64,000 bases of DNA from NCBI GenBank assembly GCA_014872805.1, contig WKFN01000014.1:248001-312000 (forward strand), given 5' to 3'. The notes beneath the pieces are model-generated. The model had not been told where the DNA came from, did no database searches, and was given only the letters and a program-made list of their open reading frames with translations. Made by a program: the position numbers and the translations under genes. This document shows, one piece after another, positions 34,855-42,584 of the stretch. Every line of letters starts with the position of its first letter. The stretch's first letter is position 1. Origin of the DNA: Opacimonas sp014872805 (GTDB lineage: Bacteria > Pseudomonadota > Gammaproteobacteria > Enterobacterales > Alteromonadaceae).

Positions 34855-37446
34855 TTAAATCCATTTGCGTAGTACTTTATGACGTAGCTTGAGTTGTTTG
34901 AGTTCTTTTTGTATCGACCAAGGGTGTTTTCGTTTGAGGCGATAGGGTGAAATATCCTCTGGTACAATATCGACAGTCGTGTCAGATTGTGTTGCCCCAA
35001 GCGCATGTTCTGAGTGCGTCGTTTTTGCATATTGTGTATAGAGATACTGAGCGGATTCCCACTCCATTTGATTTTGCATGACTAGCGCCTGAATGCGCGT
35101 GAAAAAACGTTCATCGCTGTTTATTAATGCTTGATGGATGTATTGCTCAAGCTCTAACGCTTTGGCTATATAATCTTGTTTGTCTTGATTTAATGGAGCA
35201 TGAATAGCTGCAAACATCAACACATCGACTTTGCGTAAATCTTGCGCGGTCCATGTTTGGTTGGGGTATTCCAGCTCATCTGCACGAGTCAGGTAAGGGG
35301 ATTCATGTGTACATATCCATGTCGCAAATTTTCCAACTAACGTTAACAAGTTTCCTCGTGCAGTAGCAAATTTAGGTAAGTCTGTCAGTCGTTCAATCAG
35401 TCTCATCACTGCTTGAAGCCAGACCGTATAAAACCAATTCTCTTCGATATTATCCAACCCCAGTTCATCAAGTGAGTCTTCTAGGGAGACGGTGTGCAAT
35501 GCAACCCATAGCCCATGATGCAAGTATTGTTCGCTTTGGGTCAATAGATGCATATCCAATATGGCATTGAGGTAATTTGCCGTTCCGCGATCCAGCGGAT
35601 AGCGTCCTGTTTTGACATCTTTTAATCCAGGAACGTCACGATTCTTCCATGCGAGTAATCGATAATAAAGCGTCTCATCGCCTTCATAATATCGAGTTAT
35701 CCAGTGATATAGAGAGGTCACGGCGTCTTTGGCGTCTTCGTTACCCGTCAGCAAGTAATAGTAGGCGAGTCCTGTGGTGTAGCAATGTTGTCCACCTGGG
35801 CCACCGCCCCCAGCATGCCCATCGTATACACCGCTTTGTTGGCGAGACGAGTATGTGCGATGCGAGGACGTTTCAGCATCGACATAGTGGTCGGTGTGCC
35901 AAAATAAACCGCCATTGTATTCCGGCTTATCGGCTTGGGTATGGTAGATATCGACATTGATAACATGTTTTGCCAAATCGTTCGCCAATTCAAAATAACG
36001 GAGATCCCCACTCATGACGTATTGTTTCAATAAACCAAATAATGGGTCGTATTGATTGTTATAGACGCTGATCAAAGGCTCGCTGTCAGGATCAAGATAG
36101 GCCGATTCGTGATCGGCAAACAGATCCCCATAATGACGAAATCCATACAAATCAATGTGGTCTCGCTTGGCTGCAAATCCATCATGAGTGGATATGACCG
36201 AGCGAGATATTTCTTGCCATTTATTTGTCAGCATTGAAGGCGCAATGCGCTCAATGGCCTGGGATAAATAGACATATTCAGGACAAAGAGTACAAATTAG
36301 CATGGGGATCTCGGCACAAGAGTGCACCTGTGAAGATTGTGCCGATATCTGTAGAGTCCGACTCCATTTTTCCCCTGGTTGAAGTTCACAGTAGTCCGCT
36401 AATTTGGCATTCACACCAGAGAAGACAAGGCCATCGTCGCCAGAGGTAAACGTCGATGGAAAACGTTGCCAAAAATCAGTTAACACATAGTGTCTATTCT
36501 GATGCCGGATATACGGCTGCACATTGCGATAAATCGACATTTGGTCATTGATAAACGTGTACGATTCCGTCGGCGCAACTTCGGCGGTATGCATCAAATG
36601 CGTTCGACTTCGCGACTCACTGCGACCACTGCCAAGCTGTTCAATACGCTGGATATTGGTATAGCAACACTGGTTAATATAAACCTGAACATCACTGTGT
36701 GGCGAGCGCACTTCAAAATCCATTTCGTCAACAAAGATGGAATGTACGTCGCCCAGATCCCACTGCCCATTGGGGTGATGAGCGCTATTGGGGTTGTGCA
36801 ACGTTAACGTCATATCCATTGCACCGGTCATGGTGTTAATGGTGACTGTTTCTTCTATATTCAGTGATACCTCGCCAGCTTGAGCCTGGCGTACTATGCA
36901 AAGCTCGACAGCAAGGGGAGCTTGCTGTCCCAATATTTCATGAAAAGACCACGAGACAACAGACGTGGGCTCGATGCTTTGTTGTGTTCCATGCACACGA
37001 CCACTCACTTGAGTGCGGAGCATCGTTTCTCCGAGCATGATCCCCTCAGGGATCACTGTGATGGTTTGGATATCGTTCAGATCGGCACAGGGGATCGAGA
37101 TATCCAGTCGGTTTGTCGAACGATGTTGTATAGCCGATGGAATGATTTCAGTAGATCTGTAACGTTGCAGATATAAGCTAGACTCACTATTAGGTTCCAG
37201 CGATACCGCGCAACGAACATGTACAAATCGAATAGAGTGATCGGGCCATAGAGTTAATACACGACAATGCGTATTGAGCACTTGCCCTTCTTCATCCACC
37301 ACGCAGAGCGAGTCTTGGCAGGTGAATTGTCCTTTAGGGCAAGGCACGCTGATTGACAGCAAGTGTTGGTTAATTGCTGTGTGATTCGGGTTCGAGACGG
37401 TAGCAAAGGCTGTTGTGAGACAGGTATCCTGTTCATTTACACCCAT
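34855..37446 (-). CDS. large RIFT-barrel-like carbohydrate-active protein (hypothetical)
   Basis: 863 residues with no signal peptide or membrane segment. The N-terminal third is beta-rich (SVPCPKGQFTCQDSLCVVDEEGQ onward) and recalls the RIFT-barrel domain of exo-rhamnogalacturonan lyase/YetA-type proteins. The rest is alpha-helical with aromatic and acidic motifs (HYGDLFADHESAYLD, YNNQYDPLFGLLKQY, GGLFWHTDHYVDAE, GHAGGGGPGGQHCYTTGLAYYYLLTG), like an alpha/alpha toroid of a lyase or glycoside hydrolase. I infer a glycan-acting or glycan-binding role; catalytic residues are not identified. It overlaps the GNAT gene by 10 bp and lies 4 bp before a GT2 gene. Cytosolic location is odd for a degrading enzyme. 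Confidence 0.6.
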   Translation of the reverse strand: MGVNEQDTCLTTAFATVSNPNHTAINQHLLSISVPCPKGQFTCQDSLCVVDEEGQVLNTHCRVLTLWPDHSIRFVHVRCAVSLEPNSESSLYLQRYRSTEIIPSAIQHRSTNRLDISIPCADLNDIQTITVIPEGIMLGETMLRTQVSGRVHGTQQSIEPTSVVSWSFHEILGQQAPLAVELCIVRQAQAGEVSLNIEETVTINTMTGAMDMTLTLHNPNSAHHPNGQWDLGDVHSIFVDEMDFEVRSPHSDVQVYINQCCYTNIQRIEQLGSGRSESRSRTHLMHTAEVAPTESYTFINDQMSIYRNVQPYIRHQNRHYVLTDFWQRFPSTFTSGDDGLVFSGVNAKLADYCELQPGEKWSRTLQISAQSSQVHSCAEIPMLICTLCPEYVYLSQAIERIAPSMLTNKWQEISRSVISTHDGFAAKRDHIDLYGFRHYGDLFADHESAYLDPDSEPLISVYNNQYDPLFGLLKQYVMSGDLRYFELANDLAKHVINVDIYHTQADKPEYNGGLFWHTDHYVDAETSSHRTYSSRQQSGVYDGHAGGGGPGGQHCYTTGLAYYYLLTGNEDAKDAVTSLYHWITRYYEGDETLYYRLLAWKNRDVPGLKDVKTGRYPLDRGTANYLNAILDMHLLTQSEQYLHHGLWVALHTVSLEDSLDELGLDNIEENWFYTVWLQAVMRLIERLTDLPKFATARGNLLTLVGKFATWICTHESPYLTRADELEYPNQTWTAQDLRKVDVLMFAAIHAPLNQDKQDYIAKALELEQYIHQALINSDERFFTRIQALVMQNQMEWESAQYLYTQYAKTTHSEHALGATQSDTTVDIVPEDISPYRLKRKHPWSIQKELKQLKLRHKVLRKWI

Positions 37447-38579
37447 GTGTGTTCTCCGTGTTTCGCTCGGCCAAACGTTCGAGCAATCTTGTTAAATGAA
37501 CGGTGTAATAAATGAAATGCTTTGTTTTTGATGACCCTAGTGTGATAAAAGCTATATTGCTCTGTGGACAATGACGCCTTATAAGCACACTCTCCCCCCA
37601 TAAAATCGTAGGTGTGCACGCCACGCTCTGCAAAGTAGGTCATGGCAAGCACGTGGATAACCAAACCTACACGATACTTGTTATCTGAGTCGCAGTAATT
37701 GATTCCGGATAAATAAAAGTAAGCGATTCCGTCCTTGATGAAAAAATACAAATAACCCAGTTTGATTGTGTCGGTGGTAAATTCAAGGATCTGAATATCA
37801 AACTGTCCCGATGCTTCATGGAATAAACGTTGATGAAATCCGACGAACTTCGGATTGGTAAAGCCGCTGCCATATTGACTCTCTTGCCAGCGGGCAATGT
37901 GATATTGCCCAGTGTCAGCAAACGCTTCGTTAAGTGCACCGCCTTTGTGGACGCGGATATCAATATCGCCATATTGCTCTGTTATATACCGAATACTGCG
38001 ATTGATTTGAGAACGTTTGTTTGCAGATAAAATAGATAGTATTTGGTCAAGCCGGCTTTTAGACGACACTGAGTCATTGGTTAATTGTGTGCGATACCCC
38101 AATATTTCTTCTTGCTCTATGACGATCCCATCAAGGTACTCAAGCGATTCAGCCGCCCATTGTTCTGGCTGAGTGAGTGATGTATTGATATCAAAACAAT
38201 CTATCTTATGGGACACAAAACACCATTGCATAAGAGCGTGTCGGCACTGAGTAATGTGCTCGGGCAAAGCCAGGATATCATTGTATTCGATCCATGCTTG
38301 GTCAATCTCTGGGACACCAGATTGATTCAATGATCGAACCTGATAGCCAAGCCCAATATGTTGTATAGACTGCTCGCCCAAGAAACACATTCCAACAATT
38401 TCATTGTTGTAAAAAAATTGGACACATAAAGGTGAGTCTATTTCTATCAACCAGGATGCTTGCCACGCCCATGTTAAAAAGGGTCTGCACTGGCTCTTCT
38501 CTTGCAGAAAGAGCCAGTGTTGCTTCACTGTATCGTGAGTTGTTGCGTGGTAACGCACAGCGTCTACATAAATCGACAT
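37437..38579 (-). CDS. GNAT-fold acyltransferase (FemAB/CelD-like)
   Basis: 380-residue cytosolic protein of the Acetyltransf_6 kind. The central SANKRSQINRSIRYITEQYGDIDIRV and the later KLGYLYFFIKDGIAYFYLSGINY followed by YRVGLVIHVLAMTYFAERGVHTYDFMGG are the usual core of the domain. It is a second, diverged relative of the FemAB protein at 30643-31695. First gene of the minus-strand glycosylation operon, with a candidate promoter (TTGATG, 17 bp, TAATTA) in the 149-bp gap upstream. The acyl or aminoacyl donor is unknown. Confidence 0.75.
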   Translation of the reverse strand: MSIYVDAVRYHATTHDTVKQHWLFLQEKSQCRPFLTWAWQASWLIEIDSPLCVQFFYNNEIVGMCFLGEQSIQHIGLGYQVRSLNQSGVPEIDQAWIEYNDILALPEHITQCRHALMQWCFVSHKIDCFDINTSLTQPEQWAAESLEYLDGIVIEQEEILGYRTQLTNDSVSSKSRLDQILSILSANKRSQINRSIRYITEQYGDIDIRVHKGGALNEAFADTGQYHIARWQESQYGSGFTNPKFVGFHQRLFHEASGQFDIQILEFTTDTIKLGYLYFFIKDGIAYFYLSGINYCDSDNKYRVGLVIHVLAMTYFAERGVHTYDFMGGECAYKASLSTEQYSFYHTRVIKNKAFHLLHRSFNKIARTFGRAKHGEHTWV

Positions 38580-38671
38580 ACCATCCCTTGTATGTGTCGG
38601 TTACAAATCCCAAAAGGCTAATTATGTTTATCGGCTTGTCACATCAAATATAGATAATTATTTTGTAAATA

Positions 38672-38698
38672 CCAAAAAAGAGAGGCTAACCTCTCTTT
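38672..38698 (-). terminator. rho-independent terminator of the PEP-CTERM gene
   Basis: On the minus strand a perfect 9-bp stem (AAAGAGAGG with CCTCTCTTT) around a 4-base loop is followed by six T. It separates the cargo gene from the glycosylation operon that starts 90 bp further on. Confidence 0.8.
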
Positions 38699-38728
38699 GA
38701 CACTTGGGATGAATACTACTGTAATGTG

Positions 38729-39742
38729 TTACGATTTACGGCGACGTAAACCTGCTAATGCAAGTAAGCCAGCCCCGAGGACACCCATGGTGCCAGGTGC
38801 GTTGGCGTTGATGACTACATCATCAGAAGCAAGGGTGACTGTACGAGAAAAAACATCATGCCCAACAAGTGACGGAGTACCTTGTAATATATCTGCTTTA
38901 AACAGATCCCAAAAATCATCTGAACCAACAGGATTATTGGGGTTATTCGTTGCAGCAATAAACGGATTACAACCTCCAAAAGTACAAGTTCCATCCACGC
39001 TACTACTGGAATTCAAAACGGATCTTAAAAACGCATCAGCGTCAGTATTAGCGAATGTCAAATCAGTAGTAGGGTCTACAAAAGCATCAGATTCAGAATC
39101 AAAGTCAATTTGTGCAGCAAATGTAGGGGCGTTTCCTCCGTTGATTAGGTCGTCAAAACCAACACCCCATTGGTCAGTGAGGACATCATCACCGGCTTCA
39201 ATGGCAACACCACCAAATTCGAATTGAGGAATACCAGTTAGTGATGGTGGACTGACGACAAAATTATTAAGTAAAAACGAAGCTGCTAACTCCGTCCGAA
39301 CATCATCAGATTGATCGCCAGATGTGCCCATACCGTCAACTGTAAATATATTGAATAGCCCCCCTGAGAATCCTGATACTACCTGAGTAGGTGATACTTG
39401 AGTAGAATTACCATATACAAAATAGTTTAATTCAAGGTAATTACCAGATAAGTCGAACAGCTGATTGCCTGAAGTAGGGTCATCATATCCAAAGAATACT
39501 CTCTGGATACCGGCGTCAACCACTAACTCACCAGCCTCAATAGTGCCATCGTCATCTGAATCAACAAAATAGGATGTGGCAGTAAAATCACCAAAAGCCC
39601 CGTAATCACTTATTAGTACAAGTTCTTCAAATGTGATGCTTTCTGTTGGTGTTCCAGGGAAATTAACATTGATAATACTTGCGTTCGCTGAGAAAGCCCC
39701 AACTGCAGCAAGCGCTAAAAGTGTTTTGCTATAAGTTTTCAT
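38729..39742 (-). CDS. PEP-CTERM sorting-domain protein (exosortase cargo)
   Basis: Secreted surface protein of 337 residues, the likely substrate of XrtA. It has a signal peptide MKTYSKTLLALAAVGAFSANA (cleavage near 21), a body rich in Asp, Gly, Ser, Thr and Phe and poor in Lys, and a C-terminal sorting signal (residues about 315-337): APGT in place of the classic PEP motif, a hydrophobic helix, then RRRKS. Residues 61-72 (DSDDDGTIEAGE) match an EF-hand calcium loop at every key position. Two Cys lie close together (CTFGGC). The start at 39742 has AGGAT just upstream; an earlier in-frame ATG would put 25 Cys-rich residues before the signal and is rejected. A sigma-54-type promoter lies upstream. 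Confidence 0.9.
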   Translation of the reverse strand: MKTYSKTLLALAAVGAFSANASIINVNFPGTPTESITFEELVLISDYGAFGDFTATSYFVDSDDDGTIEAGELVVDAGIQRVFFGYDDPTSGNQLFDLSGNYLELNYFVYGNSTQVSPTQVVSGFSGGLFNIFTVDGMGTSGDQSDDVRTELAASFLLNNFVVSPPSLTGIPQFEFGGVAIEAGDDVLTDQWGVGFDDLINGGNAPTFAAQIDFDSESDAFVDPTTDLTFANTDADAFLRSVLNSSSSVDGTCTFGGCNPFIAATNNPNNPVGSDDFWDLFKADILQGTPSLVGHDVFSRTVTLASDDVVINANAPGTMGVLGAGLLALAGLRRRKS

Positions 39743-39800
39743 ATTTCTATCCTTTTTAAGATGTTTGTGAACGCAAATATGATTGCATACACAGATACAT

Positions 39801-39817
39801 TGCATAGCATGTGCCAA
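39801..39817 (-). promoter_or_regulatory. sigma-54 (RpoN) promoter of the PEP-CTERM gene
   Basis: On the minus strand TTGGCACATGCTATGCA has GG (-24) and GC (-12) exactly 10 bases apart and agrees with the TGGCAC-N5-TTGCA type consensus at nearly all fixed positions. Transcription would start near 39790, about 48 bases before the start codon. Exosortase A genomes typically carry the RpoN-dependent PrsK/PrsR pair, which is not in this window. Confidence 0.75.
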
Positions 39818-39871
39818 ATCTATAAGAGCATGTTTTTATTATGGTTTTTATTTTCTTTTTGTTTAATAATT

Positions 39872-39896
39872 GAGCGACTGTAAAAAAGGCTGACAG
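39872..39896 (-). promoter_or_regulatory. upstream activator element of the PEP-CTERM gene
   Basis: Read on the minus strand: CTGTCAG, three bases, TTTTTACA, one base, TCG, one base, TC. It agrees with a site at 43403-43427 at 20 of 25 positions, in the same orientation to a sigma-54 promoter. Its centre is 69 bp upstream of the -24 GG. A bound enhancer protein such as PrsR is inferred. Confidence 0.6.
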
Positions 39897-39943
39897 TGAT
39901 GAATAGGATAAAAAACGAAGGGATTTAGTTGTAGAGAATGCCT

Positions 39944-39963
39944 TTAGCGAAAGTATTAGCGAA
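39944..39963. repeat. 8-bp direct repeat upstream of the PEP-CTERM gene
   Basis: TTAGCGAA occurs at 39944-39951 and 39956-39963, 12 bp apart, within a longer imperfect inverted pair (GAGAATGC at 39935-39942 and GCATTTCTC from 39966). It may be a second regulator site or part of a weak hairpin at the end of the ThiF-like gene; no T run follows. Confidence 0.35.
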
Positions 39964-39978
39964 TAGCATTTCTCGTTT

Positions 39979-40851
39979 TTACGTCTGGTTACTTAAGACA
40001 ACACGTTTGGCGATCTGATACTTAATGCGCTGCAATAACCCACCATTGCCAAACGGGCACCAGGTTTTGACGAGTTTGTTTTTGTACGCATCAAAATGCA
40101 AACCATGTGGCGCGCAGATGATGTCCCCACGGTTCAGAAGTATTTTGAGCACATTCGTGGCATTGACACCCGCGCACAATTTGACGCCCATAATGACTGA
40201 CGGGCCTTTTTCGGCGGCAAAATCGGCCCGTGATGGGTCGACCAAATAATCCCGTTGCAATAGAGAAGGGGTCAGTCCTACCATAAATTTTAAGAGCTTT
40301 TCTTGTTTGCTGTGACATTTTGAAAAGCCAAAATATTCATCAAAATCCATCGAACCTGGCATGAAACACAGCATGGCAACGCCAAAGCCAATCGGACCGG
40401 TGGTGATGACAGGTATCCCTTTGTCCGTACATTTGCGAAAGACCAATTCACGGGCTTCCATCGCAAAAAAATCCAAGCTGTCCACGTACACATCAACACC
40501 GTCTAGAAACGCATCGACATTGTCTTGATTGACTCCAGTGGGGAACGTTTTAATCTGCGCCTCTGGATTGATTGAGAGGGTCATTTGTTCAAGCGTATCG
40601 AGCTTGGGCTGGTCAATGGAGTCCATGGTAGCACCGATTTGACGATTGAAATTATGCACATCAAACTCATCAAAATCTGAGATATGAAACTGAGTGAGCC
40701 CTAATCGAGTCAAGGTTATTAGGTGCTCCCCCCCAACGCCGCCGAGTCCGGCAATTGCGATTTTCTTAGTGGCAAGAAGCGCTTGTTCGGCTTCTGTCAC
40801 CCAACCAATATTTCGAGAAACAGCAGATTGATAATTAAATCGACTGGTCAT
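39979..40851 (-). CDS. ThiF/E1-like adenylyltransferase family protein
   Basis: Stand-alone E1-like enzyme, 290 residues, cytosolic. The nucleotide loop is GLGGVG (35-40), followed by ISDFDEFDVHNFNRQIGA (57-74), which carries the Asp, Asn and Arg residues used for ATP binding in MoeB/ThiF/E1 proteins. The two CxxC zinc pairs of ThiF and MoeB are absent; single Cys residues occur at 141, 162, 179, 226, 246 and 265. No ubiquitin-like, ThiS- or MoaD-like partner is encoded nearby, so the molecule it adenylates is unknown: perhaps the C-terminus of a protein or peptide. It follows the exosortase-associated acyltransferase gene by 13 bp. Confidence 0.82.
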   Translation of the reverse strand: MTSRFNYQSAVSRNIGWVTEAEQALLATKKIAIAGLGGVGGEHLITLTRLGLTQFHISDFDEFDVHNFNRQIGATMDSIDQPKLDTLEQMTLSINPEAQIKTFPTGVNQDNVDAFLDGVDVYVDSLDFFAMEARELVFRKCTDKGIPVITTGPIGFGVAMLCFMPGSMDFDEYFGFSKCHSKQEKLLKFMVGLTPSLLQRDYLVDPSRADFAAEKGPSVIMGVKLCAGVNATNVLKILLNRGDIICAPHGLHFDAYKNKLVKTWCPFGNGGLLQRIKYQIAKRVVLSNQT

Positions 40852-40864
40852 CCTAATACACTCC

Positions 40865-41692
40865 TTATCCTAGAGACTGTACTTTGAGTTGATTGCGAAT
40901 GAGATCAAACATGACGTTAAAACTAGGAGAGAGGTGTTCAAAAAACAAATCATGGCTGATGTAATAAGGTGCGCGAATGCCATGATAGTATACCGGTGGC
41001 CCAATTTGTTTAAACTTGATTCCAATAAAAGCCATACTCTTCGCCAGTCGGGGCTCCATCATGACGTAGGTATGGGGAATTCGATGGTTATATACTTGTC
41101 CGGCAGCGGCAAGGTATAGACTAATAGCGATAAATGGAAAGCAACGCAACTCATCTTCTGAATATTCACTTTCGTTGATCACACCGGTTCCTGAACCATC
41201 AAATTTATCCGCTTGTCTACGGCGAAAATCAAACGGCACTGCGAGTCGGGAGATTTCACACACAGAGCCTCGAGGGAAATTACTTGGATGATACTCTAGC
41301 TCGGTAATGCTATCTGAACAATAACGCTCAATTGGGATCATTTCATTGTCGTGCTTTGGCCACACAACTCGGACAGTTCCGGCAAACGATTGTGAGCCCA
41401 AATGCTGTAAGACGCAGTGTAACGAATAGGCATCAAATTCATCCCGTTCTTGTTGCGTATCATTCGCCGGTTCAAATTCTTCTTCGATACAATAGACTTG
41501 GTGACGAATACCGTATACGACCTTCTTAAGCTCTGGCTTTTGTGCGTCGAGCATCAAAAAATACCGAGAGAAATGTTTGGAGATCTTTCTCGCATCGTTG
41601 AATTTTAAGAATACTCCCCACAGTCGCTTTAACTTTTTAAGAAGCGAAGCCTGCTTGGGTTTATTGATTGCAATATCCACACTGATATCCAC
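40865..41692 (-). CDS. PEP-CTERM/exosortase system-associated acyltransferase
   Basis: 275-residue enzyme of the group named for its association with exosortase systems (TIGR03694-like), related to N-acyl amino acid and autoinducer (LuxI-type) synthases. Visible are VYGIRHQVYCIEEEFEPAND near residues 59-78, FAGTVRVVWP, CEISRLAVPFDFRRR and the late PHTYVMMEPRLAKSMAFIGI segment. It probably joins an acyl group from acyl-ACP or acyl-CoA to an amine; the product is unknown. It lies between a YdcF-type gene (41 bp upstream) and the ThiF-like gene (13 bp downstream), all on the minus strand, suggesting one operon. Confidence 0.85.
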   Translation of the reverse strand: MDISVDIAINKPKQASLLKKLKRLWGVFLKFNDARKISKHFSRYFLMLDAQKPELKKVVYGIRHQVYCIEEEFEPANDTQQERDEFDAYSLHCVLQHLGSQSFAGTVRVVWPKHDNEMIPIERYCSDSITELEYHPSNFPRGSVCEISRLAVPFDFRRRQADKFDGSGTGVINESEYSEDELRCFPFIAISLYLAAAGQVYNHRIPHTYVMMEPRLAKSMAFIGIKFKQIGPPVYYHGIRAPYYISHDLFFEHLSPSFNVMFDLIRNQLKVQSLG

Positions 41693-41733
41693 TGACTACA
41701 GGTCTAGTCAGAAGTGTAGACAACAATTTTGAA

Positions 41734-42516
41734 TTACGCTGAAAATTTGCGAATTTTTATTGAGATATCATAGTAAAAATAGGATAGATACTCGTATAAC
41801 CCCATATACACTCTGTGCAGTGAGTCAATGGCTGGTGTATTAATCTGTAGTCTGATTTGTCCACTGGTGAGAAAATCCACCGGAAACAGGATTTTGTTGA
41901 CCAACCCCAATTGCGACATCAGCAAATCGATTCGTCGCATGTGCGTGGCAGAAGAAACAATGATTGGATTGCCTTGTGAGATATAAGCAAAAGCTTCTTG
42001 TAGCTCGGTCTGCGTGTTAAATGGACCCTCTGGAGAACTGGGCACCAGGATAAGGTCTTTTTTAGGGATGCCCCGTGCCAAAAAGTATTGTGCAGCAAAT
42101 TCGTTATAAGGCGTTTGGCTTTGTGCCAAAAACGGTCCCCCGGTCAATATGATGGGTTTTTGGATGTGTTGATACAAAAAATACGCATTACTGAGACGCT
42201 GTATGGTTGCTCTGGACCATAAGGCATGTTCGGCTAAGTCACTGTTAGCAAAATAATACCCAGCCAAGGGCAATATGTGAGTCGCTTCGTGCAAACTTGG
42301 GTCAGTTAATTCAATGGACGGAGAACTGTGTTCAAGCGGTTTGAGTAACCAGCTGGAAAACGTATATTGGGAACAGACCAACAACCATGCCACGCTTAAC
42401 ACTGCAAAGCGCTGTGCCAGTAAGGTTCTTTTAAAGCCCATGAATACCGCTGCAAACAGTAATCCTAAAAATAACTGATTGATGGGAGAACACAACGCGA
42501 TGATGAGGCTTTTCAC
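41734..42516 (-). CDS. YdcF family (DUF218) membrane protein
   Basis: 260 residues with two N-terminal membrane helices (about 8-27 and 34-52), then a DUF218 domain: THILPLAGYYF, ILTGGPFLAQSQTPYNEFAA, PKKDLILVPSSPEGPFNTQTELQ and ATHMRRIDLLMSQLGL are the usual motifs in order. Relatives such as ElyC and SanA act in envelope integrity; the enzymatic activity is unsettled. It is divergent from the secreted protease gene (68 bp between starts) and is probably first in an operon with the acyltransferase and ThiF-like genes. Confidence 0.82.
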   Translation of the reverse strand: MKSLIIALCSPINQLFLGLLFAAVFMGFKRTLLAQRFAVLSVAWLLVCSQYTFSSWLLKPLEHSSPSIELTDPSLHEATHILPLAGYYFANSDLAEHALWSRATIQRLSNAYFLYQHIQKPIILTGGPFLAQSQTPYNEFAAQYFLARGIPKKDLILVPSSPEGPFNTQTELQEAFAYISQGNPIIVSSATHMRRIDLLMSQLGLVNKILFPVDFLTSGQIRLQINTPAIDSLHRVYMGLYEYLSYFYYDISIKIRKFSA

Positions 42517-42584
42517 AAATTTTATTTAATTTTTAAGCAAACGTACCGAAACAGTCTAGACTAAATGTCAGTTTATTCAAAGAA

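Noticed and set aside
33858..35030. Upstream extension of the GT2 gene to the ATG at 35030
   Set aside because: It would overlap the preceding gene by about 175 bp with a non-conserved basic leader; the ATG at 34850 lies 4 bp after that gene's stop.
38697..39227. 176-codon plus-strand frame opposite the PEP-CTERM gene
   Set aside because: The minus-strand frame has a signal peptide, sorting signal, promoter and terminator; the plus-strand frame has none.
42553..42562. Perfect 10-bp palindrome AGTCTAGACT between ydcF and the protease gene
   Set aside because: Too short to stand out by itself and no second copy with the same layout was found.
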